Assembly (NCBI GenBank): GCA_035637315.1
Contig: DASPXK010000158.1
Location: forward strand, 1 to 26,587
Reading direction: 5' to 3'
DNA from: DASPXK01 sp035637315
GTDB taxonomy: Bacteria > Chloroflexota > UBA6077 > JACCZL01
DNA length: 26,587 nucleotides
In this document: positions 14,327-22,698 of the stretch, in pieces
Numbering within the stretch: position 1 is the stretch's first letter
How the letters are laid out: each line of letters starts with the position of its first letter
Program-made: the position numbers and the translations under genes
Notes under the pieces: generated by a model
What the model was told of the DNA's origin: nothing
The model's database searches: none
The model's input: the letters and a program-made list of their open reading frames with translations, nothing else

Positions 14327-14384
14327 TGTAGGGGCACGGCATGCCGTGCCCGCCGCCGAGGGCACGGCATGCCGTGCCCCTACA
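14327..14384. repeat. Nested REP-like palindrome filling the nuoM-nuoN gap
   Basis: Arms 14327-14350 and 14361-14384 are perfect 24-bp reverse complements around a 10-nt loop. Each arm has an outer TGTAGG followed by an 18-bp core (GGCACGGCATGCCGTGCC) that is itself a perfect palindrome, so the element can fold as one long hairpin or as two cruciforms. It occupies 58 of the 67 nt between the nuoM stop and the nuoN start. The TGTAGGGGC head recurs at the ubiD stop codon. Confidence 0.9.
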
Positions 14385-14388
14385 GGTT

Positions 14389-15855
14389 TCATGCGAACAG
14401 CCTCGCGATCGGCTGGACACCCGTGGCGATCATGTCGACCACCGAGCTGGGATAGATGCCAACGACGATGATGACCAGGAGCAGGGTGGCGACCGCGAAG
14501 ACCTCACGGGGAGTGGCGTCGCCGAGGTCTTGCCATTTCGGCATCAGCGGGCCGAAGAACACCCGCAGCAGCATCCAGAGGATGTAACCGGCCGTCAGCA
14601 CGATCGCGAAGACCGACAGTATGGTCGGGATCGGCCAGACGCTGTACGAGCCAATGAATACCAGGAACTCGCCGATGAAGCCGTTCATGCCCGGCAGTCC
14701 GAGGGACGCCAGGCCAGCCATCACGAAGGTAGTCGCGATGAAAGGCATCCGCGGCGCGAGTCCGCTCATATCAGGAATCATGCGCGTGTGCGTCCGGTCA
14801 TAGACCAGGCCGACCATCATGAAGAGCAGCCCGGTGATGGTGCCATGCGTGAACATCTGCATCACCGCCCCCTCCATGCCCGTCGACGTCAGCGCGGCCA
14901 GCCCGAGGATGACGTAGCCCATGTGGCTGATCGACGAGTTGGCGATCATCTTCTTGAGATCGCCGTTTATCTGGGCCAGCGCGACGGCCGCGCCGTACAG
15001 GACGTTGATTACGGCGAGGGTGACCAGGATCGGCACCAGGACCCGGGCAGCGTCGGGCAGGATGGTCATGCACAGCCGAATCAGGCCGTAGCCACCCATC
15101 TTGAGCAGGATGCCGGCTAGCAGGACGCTAACCGGCGTTGGGGCCTCGACGTGGGCGTCTGGCAGCCAGGTGTGGAACGGAAAGATAGGAACTTTGACGG
15201 CGAAGCCGATGTATAGCAAGACGAAGAAGAGGACCTGAGTCGCGACCGGCAGCGCGCGAGCGCCCTGGGCCAGACGGAACAGGTCGAACGTACCGGCCCC
15301 GGTGAAGAAATAGAGTGCCAGGATCCCGATCAGCATGAAGGCGCTGCCGCTGACCGTGTAGATGATGAATTTCATCGCGGCGTACTCGCGCCGCGGCCCG
15401 CCCCAGATCCCGATGAGCAGGTACATCGGCGCTAGCTCGAGCTCCCAGAAGAGGAAGAACACGAACAGGTCGAGCGAGGCGAAGACTCCGCTGACGGCCG
15501 TCTCGAGCACGAGCAAGAGCATGAAGTAGAGCTGAGGTCGGTGCTCGAGGTTCCAGGAAATGACGATGGCCAGGAACGTCAGCAGGCAGTTCAAGAAGAT
15601 CAGCGGCAGGCTGACTCCGTCGACGCCGAGTCGCAGTGACGAGCCGATCGGCGCGAGCCAGAGGAAGCTGCTCTCGAACTGCATCCCGCTGGCTCGCAGG
15701 TCGTAACGGATATACAGCCAGCTAGCGGCAAGCAGGGCCAGTCCCGAGAAGGCCAGCGCCCAACCGCGGGCGCGCGTGCCTTGGCCCAGCAGCATGGTCA
15801 ACAGCGCCCCGAGCGCGGGCAGCCAGATGACCAGGTGCAGGAGCGCTATTTCCAT
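14389..15855 (-). CDS. nuoM: NADH-quinone oxidoreductase subunit M
   Basis: 488 residues, an antiporter-like proton-channel subunit in the membrane arm of complex I. The essential helix-5 glutamate is E138 in FWELELAPMYLLIG and the helix-7 lysine is K221 in FAVKVPIFPFHTWLPDAH, followed by EAPTPVSVLLAG. The later segments KKMIANSSISHMGYV and LGLPGMNGFIGEF are also typical of NuoM. The ATG at 15855 follows the nuoL stop by 13 nt; only a weak GAGTG-type ribosome site is seen. Length and motif order are normal. Its stop codon lies 4 nt from the palindromic element that separates it from nuoN. Confidence 0.96.
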   Translation of the reverse strand: MEIALLHLVIWLPALGALLTMLLGQGTRARGWALAFSGLALLAASWLYIRYDLRASGMQFESSFLWLAPIGSSLRLGVDGVSLPLIFLNCLLTFLAIVISWNLEHRPQLYFMLLLVLETAVSGVFASLDLFVFFLFWELELAPMYLLIGIWGGPRREYAAMKFIIYTVSGSAFMLIGILALYFFTGAGTFDLFRLAQGARALPVATQVLFFVLLYIGFAVKVPIFPFHTWLPDAHVEAPTPVSVLLAGILLKMGGYGLIRLCMTILPDAARVLVPILVTLAVINVLYGAAVALAQINGDLKKMIANSSISHMGYVILGLAALTSTGMEGAVMQMFTHGTITGLLFMMVGLVYDRTHTRMIPDMSGLAPRMPFIATTFVMAGLASLGLPGMNGFIGEFLVFIGSYSVWPIPTILSVFAIVLTAGYILWMLLRVFFGPLMPKWQDLGDATPREVFAVATLLLVIIVVGIYPSSVVDMIATGVQPIARLFA

Positions 15856-15868
15856 CTATTCACTCGTG

Positions 15869-17860
15869 TCATCCGAGGGCCCGGTGCAGCACGATCGCAT
15901 AGAGGGCGATAACGGTCAGCCCGAGGAAGACCGCCAGCGCGTAGGCCGGGATGCGGCCGGTCTGGACCTGTCGTATGGCGTTGCCAATCGCTCCAACCGC
16001 GTTGGCTAACCCGTTCACGATGCCGTCGATGACGTTCTGGTCGAACCAGTTGATCCCGAACGAGACGGCAACGACGAACTTGTCGATGAGCCACATGTAG
16101 AGCTCGTCGATCCAGTACTTTCGGTACAGCGTCAGATAGATCGGGCGGAAGCGGGCGGCCATCGTTTCCGGCGAAAGGCTGCGCCTGTAGTACATCGCCC
16201 AGGCCAGGCCAATGCCAACCGCGCCCAGCAGCGTGGACAGGCCGGCCAGCCCGACGCTCATCTCGCTCGAGTGGAACCTGCCGCCCTCGAGGAAGTGCCC
16301 GAACCCATTTCCAAGCTGGGGCGCGCCCCACAGGCCGGCCGCGATGCTCGGCAGCGCCAGCAGCATAAGGGGGACAGTCATGACCGCCGGTGACTCCCGG
16401 ATGTGCTGCGCGTCGGCGGGACCGCGGTGCTCGCCGGCGAAGGTCATGAAGATCACCCGAAACATGTAGAAGGCAGTCATCAGGACGGTAGCCAGGGCGA
16501 AGGCTAGTAGGAGCCAGTAGATGCCCCCGCCTTGCGACGCGCGCTCGTAAGTGGCCAGCAAGACGTCATCCTTGCTCCAGAAGCCCGCTAAAGGCGGGAT
16601 GCCGGCTAGGGAGAGCGCGCCGATCGTCATCGTGATCGCGCTGATCGGGGCTCGCCGCCACATGCCGCCCATGTAGCGAATGTCCTGCGCTCGGGGTGGA
16701 TCGAGCGGGTCTCGATCGACTGGGTCGTGCGCGCCGGCTCTATGGAGCATGAAGATCACGCTGCCGGCGCACAGGAAAAGCAGGGCCTTGAAGAAGGCGT
16801 GCGTGAACAGATGGAACATGCCGGCCCCGATCGCTCCCGCGCCGAGGCCGAGCATCATGTAGCCCAGCTGACTGATGGTCGAGAAGGCCAGCACCCGCTT
16901 GATGTCGTAGGCAACCAGGCCCATCGAGGCGGCGAAGATGGCGGTAAAGCCGCCGATGAGCGCAACGACTAGCATCGCGGCGGGAGCGTGCTCGAAGATC
17001 GGGAGCGCCCGCGCCACTAGATAGACACCGGCTGCCACCATCGTGGCGGCGTGGATCAGCGCGCTGACCGGAGTTGGCCCCTCCATCGCGTCGGGCAGCC
17101 AGACGTGGAGCGGGAACTGGGCCGACTTGCCAACCGCGCCGCAGAAGATGAGCAACGCTCCGACCGTCAGCACGGTCGATCCGATCTGGCCCTGTTCGGC
17201 CATCTCGGCCAGGCGGGCGAACTGCAGCGTCCCGGTCTGCATGTAGAGGTACAGGATGCCGATCAGGAAGCCGAAGTCGCCAAAGCGCGTCGTAACAAAC
17301 GCCTTCTTGGCCGCCGCGGCTGCCTCGGGCTTCCTGTACCAGAAGCCGATCAGCAGGTAGGAGCCGAGCCCCACGCCTTCCCAGAAGATGTAGATCGTAA
17401 GCAGGTTGTTGGCCAGCACCAGGCCGAGCATCGCCGCGGTGAACAGGGCCATGAAAGCGAAATAGCGGGCGAAGCCCGAGTCCCGCACCATCGTCGCCGG
17501 CCCGTGACGCTCGCCGTGCTCCTCGCCCTCCTCGGCCGGCTCGTACAGATAGCCACGCGAGTAGACCTGGATGACCAGGCTGACCGTCGTGACAAGGGCG
17601 ATCATGATCGCGGACAACGGGTCGACGCGCAGCCCGAAGGTAAGTGCCGTCTGGAGGTTGAGGGCCAGCCAGGGGATCTCCTGCTCGAACGGCGGCTCGC
17701 CGCCAAGGACCCGGAAGAACAGCATCCAGGCGATCGCGCACGAGCCGCCGATGGCCAGGATGTTGATGAAGCTGGACAGGTTTGCGTACCGCAGCGTGAG
17801 CAGGCCGATGACCGCGAACGCTGCCAGGGGTAGGGCCGGGACGAGCCAGGCCAGCTCCAC
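15869..17860 (-). CDS. nuoL: NADH-quinone oxidoreductase subunit L
   Basis: 663 residues, the distal antiporter-like subunit of complex I. The N-terminal half has VDPLSAIM, the helix-5 glutamate E161 in IFWEGVGLGSYLLIGFW, and the lysine K245 in GKSAQFPLHVWLPDAMEGP. The last third contains LAGIPPLAGFWSKDD and the C-terminal extension with YWIDELY, which belongs to the long lateral helix running along the membrane arm. A polar loop rich in Glu/His at about 109-120 is larger than in many homologues. The GTG at 17860 comes 7 nt after the nuoK stop, so translation is probably coupled. No defect is seen. Confidence 0.96.
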   Translation of the reverse strand: MELAWLVPALPLAAFAVIGLLTLRYANLSSFINILAIGGSCAIAWMLFFRVLGGEPPFEQEIPWLALNLQTALTFGLRVDPLSAIMIALVTTVSLVIQVYSRGYLYEPAEEGEEHGERHGPATMVRDSGFARYFAFMALFTAAMLGLVLANNLLTIYIFWEGVGLGSYLLIGFWYRKPEAAAAAKKAFVTTRFGDFGFLIGILYLYMQTGTLQFARLAEMAEQGQIGSTVLTVGALLIFCGAVGKSAQFPLHVWLPDAMEGPTPVSALIHAATMVAAGVYLVARALPIFEHAPAAMLVVALIGGFTAIFAASMGLVAYDIKRVLAFSTISQLGYMMLGLGAGAIGAGMFHLFTHAFFKALLFLCAGSVIFMLHRAGAHDPVDRDPLDPPRAQDIRYMGGMWRRAPISAITMTIGALSLAGIPPLAGFWSKDDVLLATYERASQGGGIYWLLLAFALATVLMTAFYMFRVIFMTFAGEHRGPADAQHIRESPAVMTVPLMLLALPSIAAGLWGAPQLGNGFGHFLEGGRFHSSEMSVGLAGLSTLLGAVGIGLAWAMYYRRSLSPETMAARFRPIYLTLYRKYWIDELYMWLIDKFVVAVSFGINWFDQNVIDGIVNGLANAVGAIGNAIRQVQTGRIPAYALAVFLGLTVIALYAIVLHRALG

Positions 17861-17867
17861 GGCCCGG

Positions 17868-18191
17868 CTAGCCCTTCAACAGGTCGATCTGATCGACCTG
17901 GATGGTATTGCGCAGGCGATACACCCCGATCACGATGGCCAGCCCGACCGCGGCCTCGGCGGCGGCAACGGTGATGATGAAGATCGCGAAGACCTGGCCG
18001 GCCAGCTCTTGCGGGGTGTCGATGAACTTGGCGAACGCGACCATGATGACGTTGACGCCATTCAGCATCAGCTCGAGGGAGAGCAGGATCCCCACCGCGT
18101 TGCTTCGTGACAGGGCACCGTACATGCCGATGCAAAACAGCAGCGTGCCCAGCACCAGAAAGTGGTGGAGGCCGACCGGCACCAGCGCCAC
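17868..18191 (-). CDS. nuoK: NADH-quinone oxidoreductase subunit K
   Basis: About 107 residues with three transmembrane helices. The conserved membrane glutamates appear in LLSLELMLNGVNVIMV and ITVAAAEAAVGLAI, which form part of the proton path next to the quinone site. NuoK is usually 100-105 residues and begins just before the HHFLVLG segment, so I favour the GTG at 18191; a TTG at 18218 would add nine residues encoded by the neighbouring repeat and is unlikely. A GTG three codons downstream is a further option. It follows nuoJ after a 100-nt gap filled by a 9-nt-phased repeat and precedes nuoL by 7 nt. Confidence 0.9.
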   Translation of the reverse strand: MALVPVGLHHFLVLGTLLFCIGMYGALSRSNAVGILLSLELMLNGVNVIMVAFAKFIDTPQELAGQVFAIFIITVAAAEAAVGLAIVIGVYRLRNTIQVDQIDLLKG

Positions 18192-18210
18192 TACTCTAGA
18201 TCCCTTACCC

Positions 18211-18284
18211 CACCACAAAGAACGCGGAGCGGTTTCTCATTGGAGGCCTCGATTCTCTCCGTGAGCTCTGTGCTCTCTGTGGTG
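18211..18284. repeat. 9-nt-phased inverted repeat, CACAGAGNN family (nuoJ-nuoK gap)
   Basis: The arms begin and end with CACCACA (18211-18217) and TGTGGTG (18278-18284). Read on the minus strand, the nuoJ-side arm is three 9-nt units of form CACAGAGNN (the third CACGGAGAG); the other arm carries degenerate units in opposite orientation. Sequences of this type recur between genes in many bacterial genomes and generate spurious peptides with FTTESTE-like strings. It sits 7 nt beyond the nuoJ stop inside the operon. Confidence 0.7.
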
Positions 18285-18291
18285 AATAGAT

Positions 18292-18795
18292 TCAGTCCTC
18301 CCGTGCGATGACGATCGCGCCGATCATGCCAATGGTCAGCAAGAGCGAAGCGATCTCGAACGGCAGCACGTAGGTTGACATGAGCAGGCTCCCGAGTCGC
18401 TCGCTGGTGACGATGTCCAGCGGCGCGGCTCGTATCCTCCAGGGATGGCTCAGTACTACGAACAGCGAGATCACGCCTACGGCGAGCGCCGTCAGGGCTG
18501 ATGTAATGCGCTGCGCCTGAGGGGCCGAGCTGGGCAGGTCGACCTGGCCTGGGGTCAGCATGATCGCGAACAGCATCAGGATCATGATCGCGCCGATGTA
18601 CAGGAGCAGCTGGACTACCGCCAGAAAGTCGGCTGACAGCAGCACGTACATCAGGGCCACGCCGCCCAGCGCAAGCACCAGTAGGAGGGCACTGCGCACC
18701 ATGTTGCGGACCAGCACCATCCCGATCCCGGCGACTAGCGTCGTCGCCCCGACCAGGTAGAAGGCGATGGCCGTGAATACGTCGCCGGGCGTCAC
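18292..18795 (-). CDS. nuoJ: NADH-quinone oxidoreductase subunit J
   Basis: 167 residues with five predicted helices. NuoJ contributes the pi-bulge helix at the start of the membrane proton path; here that region is FLAVVQLLLYIGAIMILMLF, highly typical of the family. The GTG at 18795 overlaps the nuoI stop codon in a GTGA arrangement, indicating tight translational coupling. The C-terminus ends IGAIVIARED, like most NuoJ proteins. The intergenic repeat follows. Nothing is missing. Confidence 0.95.
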   Translation of the reverse strand: MTPGDVFTAIAFYLVGATTLVAGIGMVLVRNMVRSALLLVLALGGVALMYVLLSADFLAVVQLLLYIGAIMILMLFAIMLTPGQVDLPSSAPQAQRITSALTALAVGVISLFVVLSHPWRIRAAPLDIVTSERLGSLLMSTYVLPFEIASLLLTIGMIGAIVIARED

Positions 18796-19310
18796 GCGCG
18801 GCCCTGCACGGCGGCCGGCGCGCCCGCCCGAGCCTGCTGGCCGGCAAGGCCGCGCTTGACACCCTGCTGGAACTCCATGGCCGCGTCGACCTCAGGCGTG
18901 CCGGCGATACGAAGCTCGTGCATGTTGAAGACCAGCGACTTCTCGCGGTCGTAGGCCCCGAACTCGAAGTCTGGGGCCATGACGATCGCGCGGAATGGAC
19001 AGGCCTCGACGCACAGCGCGCACTCGATGCAGCCGCCCATGTCGAGGTCAAAGCGGTCGAGGATTTTGCCTTTAATCGGACTCGGGTGCTGCTCGATCTT
19101 GATCACGTCGACGGGACAGGCCAGCGCGCAGGCCCCGCAGGCCGTGCAGCGCAGGTCGCCCAGGTCGACATCGTAGATCAACCGTGGCCGGCCGCGGGTC
19201 CAGGGCGGCAGCTCGATCTTTTGCTCTGGATACTGGACCGTGACCGGTCTTACGAATAGGAAGTGGTAGAGGGTGGTGAGCATCCCTCGGGCCACGCCGA
19301 GTCCAAGCAT
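18792..19310 (-). CDS. nuoI: NADH-quinone oxidoreductase subunit I (8Fe ferredoxin-type)
   Basis: 172 residues carrying the two [4Fe-4S] clusters N6a and N6b that pass electrons toward NuoB. The ligands are C55, C58, C61, C65 and C94, C97, C100, C104, in CTACGACALACP and CIECALCVEACP. The N-terminus has an amphipathic helix and a PEQKIELPPWTRGRPRL segment. The start is the ATG at 19310, just after the nuoH stop; an earlier in-frame start would overlap nuoH by 47 nt. The C-terminal 25 residues are Ala/Gly/Gln-rich and look unstructured. In complexes without NuoEFG this subunit lies at the edge where an external donor such as ferredoxin is thought to dock. Confidence 0.95.
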   Translation of the reverse strand: MLGLGVARGMLTTLYHFLFVRPVTVQYPEQKIELPPWTRGRPRLIYDVDLGDLRCTACGACALACPVDVIKIEQHPSPIKGKILDRFDLDMGGCIECALCVEACPFRAIVMAPDFEFGAYDREKSLVFNMHELRIAGTPEVDAAMEFQQGVKRGLAGQQARAGAPAAVQGRA

Positions 19311-19314
19311 CGGA

Positions 19315-20391
19315 TTACCCCACAAAACCTCGCGTGATGCTGATCCACAGACCGACGACACCCACGTTGAGCAACGATACCGGCAGCAGCGTCTTCCAGG
19401 CGAAGTTCATCAACTGGTCATAGCGAAAGCGTGGCAGCGTCCCGCGCAGCCAGAAGAAGACGAAGACCAGCGCATACATCTTGACGAAGAACCACACGAA
19501 GCGGGGTACCACGGGCGAGCCTAGCAGCAGCGTGTCGGGTCCCGACCAGCCGCCCAGGAACAGCAGCGTGCCAACGGCCGAGATCGCGAAGACGTTGGCG
19601 TACTCGGCCAGGAAGAATAACGCGAAGCGCATCCCACTGTACTCGGTGTGGAAGCCGGCAATGATCTCCGACTCGGCCTCGACCAGGTCGAACGGGGTGC
19701 GGTTCACCTCGGCGATGCCGGCGATCAGGAAGATCAGGAAAGCCAGCAACCCCCACGGGGAGAACAGGAACCAGTTGCCGCCCTGCTGCGCCCGCACGAT
19801 CTCGTACAGCGACATCGAGCCGGCCAGCATGACCGGGACCAGCGCCGCTAGCACGCCTGGGATCTCGTAGCTGATGAACTGGGCCGCGGCCCGCATCCCG
19901 CCCAACAGCGAGTACTTGTTGTCCGACGCCCAGCCGGCCATGATGATCCCGATCGTTGGCAGGGCGCCCATCGCGATGATGAACAACACCCCCACGTTGA
20001 GGTCGGTCGGCGCCAAGCCGGGCGCCCAGGGTATGGTCACCCACACCATCAGCGAGGCGCCGAGCACCAGGATCGGAGAGAGGATGAAGAGCAGTCGGTC
20101 AGCGCCGGCGGGAATGATGTCCTCTTTCGACAGCAGCTTGATCGCGTCGGCGACCGGCTGCAGCAGCCCGAACGGCCCGACTCGGTTGGGCCCGATCCGG
20201 TCCTGCATCTTGGCGATGATCCGCCGCTCCAGGTAGATCGCGCTCATGACCAGGACCGGTACGACACTGACGATGATGACGACCCCCACCAGCGCCATGA
20301 TCAAGTCCGCCAGCCAGCTGGGCAGCAACCCCAGAAGAAAGCCGTAGAGGACGTCGTGGAGTGTGCCGAAGGGGTCCAGCAGGAAGCTCAC
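19315..20391 (-). CDS. nuoH: NADH-quinone oxidoreductase subunit H
   Basis: 358 residues, the membrane subunit that forms the quinone-entry cavity and joins the peripheral and membrane arms. Family segments seen: ERRIIAKMQDRIGPNRVGP, then LLQPVADAIKLLSKED, the acidic loop EVNRTPFDLVEAESEI followed by GFHTEYSGM, and a late LRGTLPRFRYDQLM. About eight helices are expected. The GTG at 20391 overlaps the nuoD stop in a GTGA arrangement. In most bacteria nuoE, nuoF and nuoG lie between nuoD and nuoH; here nothing intervenes. Confidence 0.96.
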   Translation of the reverse strand: MSFLLDPFGTLHDVLYGFLLGLLPSWLADLIMALVGVVIIVSVVPVLVMSAIYLERRIIAKMQDRIGPNRVGPFGLLQPVADAIKLLSKEDIIPAGADRLLFILSPILVLGASLMVWVTIPWAPGLAPTDLNVGVLFIIAMGALPTIGIIMAGWASDNKYSLLGGMRAAAQFISYEIPGVLAALVPVMLAGSMSLYEIVRAQQGGNWFLFSPWGLLAFLIFLIAGIAEVNRTPFDLVEAESEIIAGFHTEYSGMRFALFFLAEYANVFAISAVGTLLFLGGWSGPDTLLLGSPVVPRFVWFFVKMYALVFVFFWLRGTLPRFRYDQLMNFAWKTLLPVSLLNVGVVGLWISITRGFVG

Positions 20392-21524
20392 CGGTCCACT
20401 TCACCCATTACGATGTCGAAGCTGCCGAGGATGACGACCGCGTCGGCCACCTTGTGCCCGATCGTCAGCTGGCCGAGAACGGTCAAGTTGATGAAGCTCG
20501 GCGCGCGGACCTTGAATCGGTACGGCTGAGTCGAGCCGTCGCTGACGATGTAGAAGCCCAGCTCGCCCTTGGGCGCCTCGATTCTGGCGTAGGCGTCGCC
20601 CTTCGGGGGCCGCAGCACCTTGGGCATGCGGCCGCGAATCTCCCCCTCGGGTATATCGCGAAGCGCTTGCTGGACGATCTTCACGCTCTCGCGCATCTCC
20701 GTGATCCGAATCATGTAGCGGTCGAAGCAGTCGCCGCCGTAGCGGACTGGCACATTCCAGGCGAAGCGATCGTAGATGCTGTACGGCTCCGCGCGCCGCA
20801 CGTCGTAGGGAATGCCACTGGCCCGCGCGATTGGTCCTGTCACGCTGTACTGCTTGGCTAGCTCGGGCGGCAGCATGCCGATGCCCTTGGTGCGGGCCTG
20901 GAAGATCTCGTTGTTCGTCAGCAGCGACTCGTATTCGTCTATCTTGCGCGGCATCTTGTCGAGGAACCGACGAGCCCGTTCGACGAAATCGGGTGGGACA
21001 TCGCGAACCACCCCCCCGAACCGAATGTAGCTCGGGTTCATGCGCACCCCGGCGCACATCATGAACAGGTCGAGGATCTCCTCACGCTCGCGGAAGGTGT
21101 AAATGAGCGGCGTGAACCAGGTCCCGACATCCGCGCCGAATGTGCCGACGGCGATCTGGTGGCTGGCGATCCGGTTCAGCTCGGTGACGATCACGCGGAT
21201 GTACTGGGCGCGCTCCGGGACCTCGAGGCCGGCCAGCTTCTCGACTGCCAATGCATAGGCCAGGTTGTTCGACATCGGGGCGATGTAGTCCATCCGGTCG
21301 GTCAGCGTGACCGCCTGGACGTAGGTGCGGGCCTCGCCGAGCTTTTCAGTGGAGCGGTGCAGATAGCCCATGACGGGCCGCACGCCGACGACCGTCTCGC
21401 CGTCGAGTTGCAGGATGAGCCGGAAGACTCCATGCGTACTGGGGTGCTGCGGGCCCATGTTGAGGGTCAGCTCGCTGGCGTCTTCCGGTGACTGGACAAG
21501 CTCGACGGCTGCGCCCTCAAACAC
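20388..21524 (-). CDS. nuoD: NADH-quinone oxidoreductase subunit D (49 kDa type)
   Basis: 378 residues of the hydrogenase-large-subunit-like protein that binds the quinone head group with NuoB. The two quinone-site residues known from structural work on Thermus are present: a histidine in GPQHPSTHGVFRL (H31) and a tyrosine in DRMDYIAPMSNN (Y80), with the same spacing as in Thermus Nqo4. Later landmarks are ELNRIASHQ, GDCFDRYMIRITEMRES and the C-terminal IVMGEVDR. The GTG start overlaps the nuoC stop region by 8 nt. It is separate from nuoC, unlike the nuoCD fusion of enterobacteria. Confidence 0.96.
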   Translation of the reverse strand: MFEGAAVELVQSPEDASELTLNMGPQHPSTHGVFRLILQLDGETVVGVRPVMGYLHRSTEKLGEARTYVQAVTLTDRMDYIAPMSNNLAYALAVEKLAGLEVPERAQYIRVIVTELNRIASHQIAVGTFGADVGTWFTPLIYTFREREEILDLFMMCAGVRMNPSYIRFGGVVRDVPPDFVERARRFLDKMPRKIDEYESLLTNNEIFQARTKGIGMLPPELAKQYSVTGPIARASGIPYDVRRAEPYSIYDRFAWNVPVRYGGDCFDRYMIRITEMRESVKIVQQALRDIPEGEIRGRMPKVLRPPKGDAYARIEAPKGELGFYIVSDGSTQPYRFKVRAPSFINLTVLGQLTIGHKVADAVVILGSFDIVMGEVDR

Positions 21525-22086
21525 TTCGGAAGCCCTCCATGCCGCCGGGCGGCGCGCCCTGCCCCTCGGCGCCGTAGCGCAGGTGGCGGACCAGGACCCG
21601 CTCGTAGTCGAACGTCCAGTCCTTGCGCAATGGGTGGCCGGGGAAGTCCTCGTCGGTCAGGATCCGCCGCAGGTCGGGGTGGCCAGTGAACTTGACGCCC
21701 ATCAAGTCGTAGACCTCGCGCTCCTGGAACTCCGCGCCCGGCCAGATGGTCGTGAGCGACGGGCAGAGCGGATTCGCCTCGCGGGCCAGGTCGACTCGCA
21801 GCACGAAGCACTCGCGATGGGCCGCGAAGTCATAGGAGTAGACGTGGTAGAGCATCTCGAGGCGGTCCATCCAGTCCACGCTCGTGACCGCCGAGAGGTA
21901 GTCGTAGCCGAGCTCTTTGAGCCGCCGCGCCGCTGTGACCAGGTTGTCCCGAGGAAGCTTGACCTCGAGGTAACCGCGCTTGCGCTCCCAGGTCAGATCG
22001 GACGCGATCTCCCTGAGAGCAGCAAGCTCCGGTGGCTCGGGCTCCGGCTCGGCTGGCTTGGCGGCCGCCGCTTTGTCAACAGCCAT
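21517..22086 (-). CDS. nuoC: NADH-quinone oxidoreductase subunit C (30 kDa type)
   Basis: 189 residues of the 30-kDa subunit, a cluster-free peripheral-arm protein packing against NuoD. Conserved stretches are YDYLSAVTSVDWMDRLEMLY, then SLTTIWPGAEFQEREVYDLMG and FTGHPDLRRILTDEDFPGHPLRKD. The first 20 or so residues are Ala/Pro/Glu-rich and probably disordered. The ATG at 22086 directly abuts the nuoB TAG, giving zero spacing and likely coupling. The C-terminal tail is glycine-rich and overlaps the nuoD start. Confidence 0.95.
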   Translation of the reverse strand: MAVDKAAAAKPAEPEPEPPELAALREIASDLTWERKRGYLEVKLPRDNLVTAARRLKELGYDYLSAVTSVDWMDRLEMLYHVYSYDFAAHRECFVLRVDLAREANPLCPSLTTIWPGAEFQEREVYDLMGVKFTGHPDLRRILTDEDFPGHPLRKDWTFDYERVLVRHLRYGAEGQGAPPGGMEGFRSV

Positions 22087-22671
22087 CTACTTCTTGCCCG
22101 ACGCTTCGCGCTTGATCTTTTGCTGGATCTGCATGATCCCGTGGATCAGCGCGTCGGGCCGCGGCGGGCAGCCTGCCAGGTACACGTCGACCGGCACGAA
22201 GTTGTCGATCCCCGGCACGGTGCTGTAGCTGCCCTGATACGGACCGCCGCAGATCACGCAGCTACCCATGGCGATGACGAACTTTGGGTCAGCCATCTGA
22301 TCGTAGAGCCGCCTGACGGCGGGAGCCATTTTGGTGGTGACGGTGCCGGACACGATCATCACGTCGGCCTGGCGTGGTGAGGGCCTGAACACCTCCGCCC
22401 CGAAGCGGGCCAGGTCGAAGCGGGCCGTGCCGACCGCCATCATCTCGATTGCGCAGCACGCCAGCCCGAACGTCAGCGGCCAGAGCGACGAGCGGCGGGC
22501 CCAGCCGACAAGTGAATCGAGCGACGTTATCAGCGCGTGGCCCTTGAGCTCGGTAGGCACCTCGAAGCGCGACTCGAGGATCTGGTCGGCCGGCCGCGGC
22601 TGCTCGAACTCGAGGGCCGTCTTGTCGTTTGGGTTCCCGAGGGTATTTGGCTTATCTGGCGCAACGGTCAT
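22087..22671 (-). CDS. nuoB: NADH-quinone oxidoreductase subunit B (PSST type)
   Basis: 194 residues carrying the terminal [4Fe-4S] cluster N2, which donates electrons to quinone. The unusual tandem-cysteine ligand set is complete: C72 and C73 in FGLACCAIEMM, C138 in MGSCVICGGPY and C168 in LAGCPPRP. The N-terminal 45 residues form an extra polar segment relative to short homologues. The ATG at 22671 follows nuoA by 27 nt. A lysine-rich C-terminus (KREASGKK) is normal for the family. Confidence 0.96.
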   Translation of the reverse strand: MTVAPDKPNTLGNPNDKTALEFEQPRPADQILESRFEVPTELKGHALITSLDSLVGWARRSSLWPLTFGLACCAIEMMAVGTARFDLARFGAEVFRPSPRQADVMIVSGTVTTKMAPAVRRLYDQMADPKFVIAMGSCVICGGPYQGSYSTVPGIDNFVPVDVYLAGCPPRPDALIHGIMQIQQKIKREASGKK

Positions 22672-22698
22672 GGAGGGTTACGCTCCAACCACTCGCGC

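Noticed and set aside
14341..15120. 259-codon plus-strand frame opposite nuoM
   Set aside because: It is antisense to nuoM and begins inside the palindromic repeat; its composition is typical of a shadow.
18191..19051. 286-codon minus-strand frame across nuoI, nuoJ and the gap
   Set aside because: It overlaps real nuo genes out of frame and reads through the CACAGAG repeat, giving the FTTESTE-type peptide known as a by-product of such repeats.
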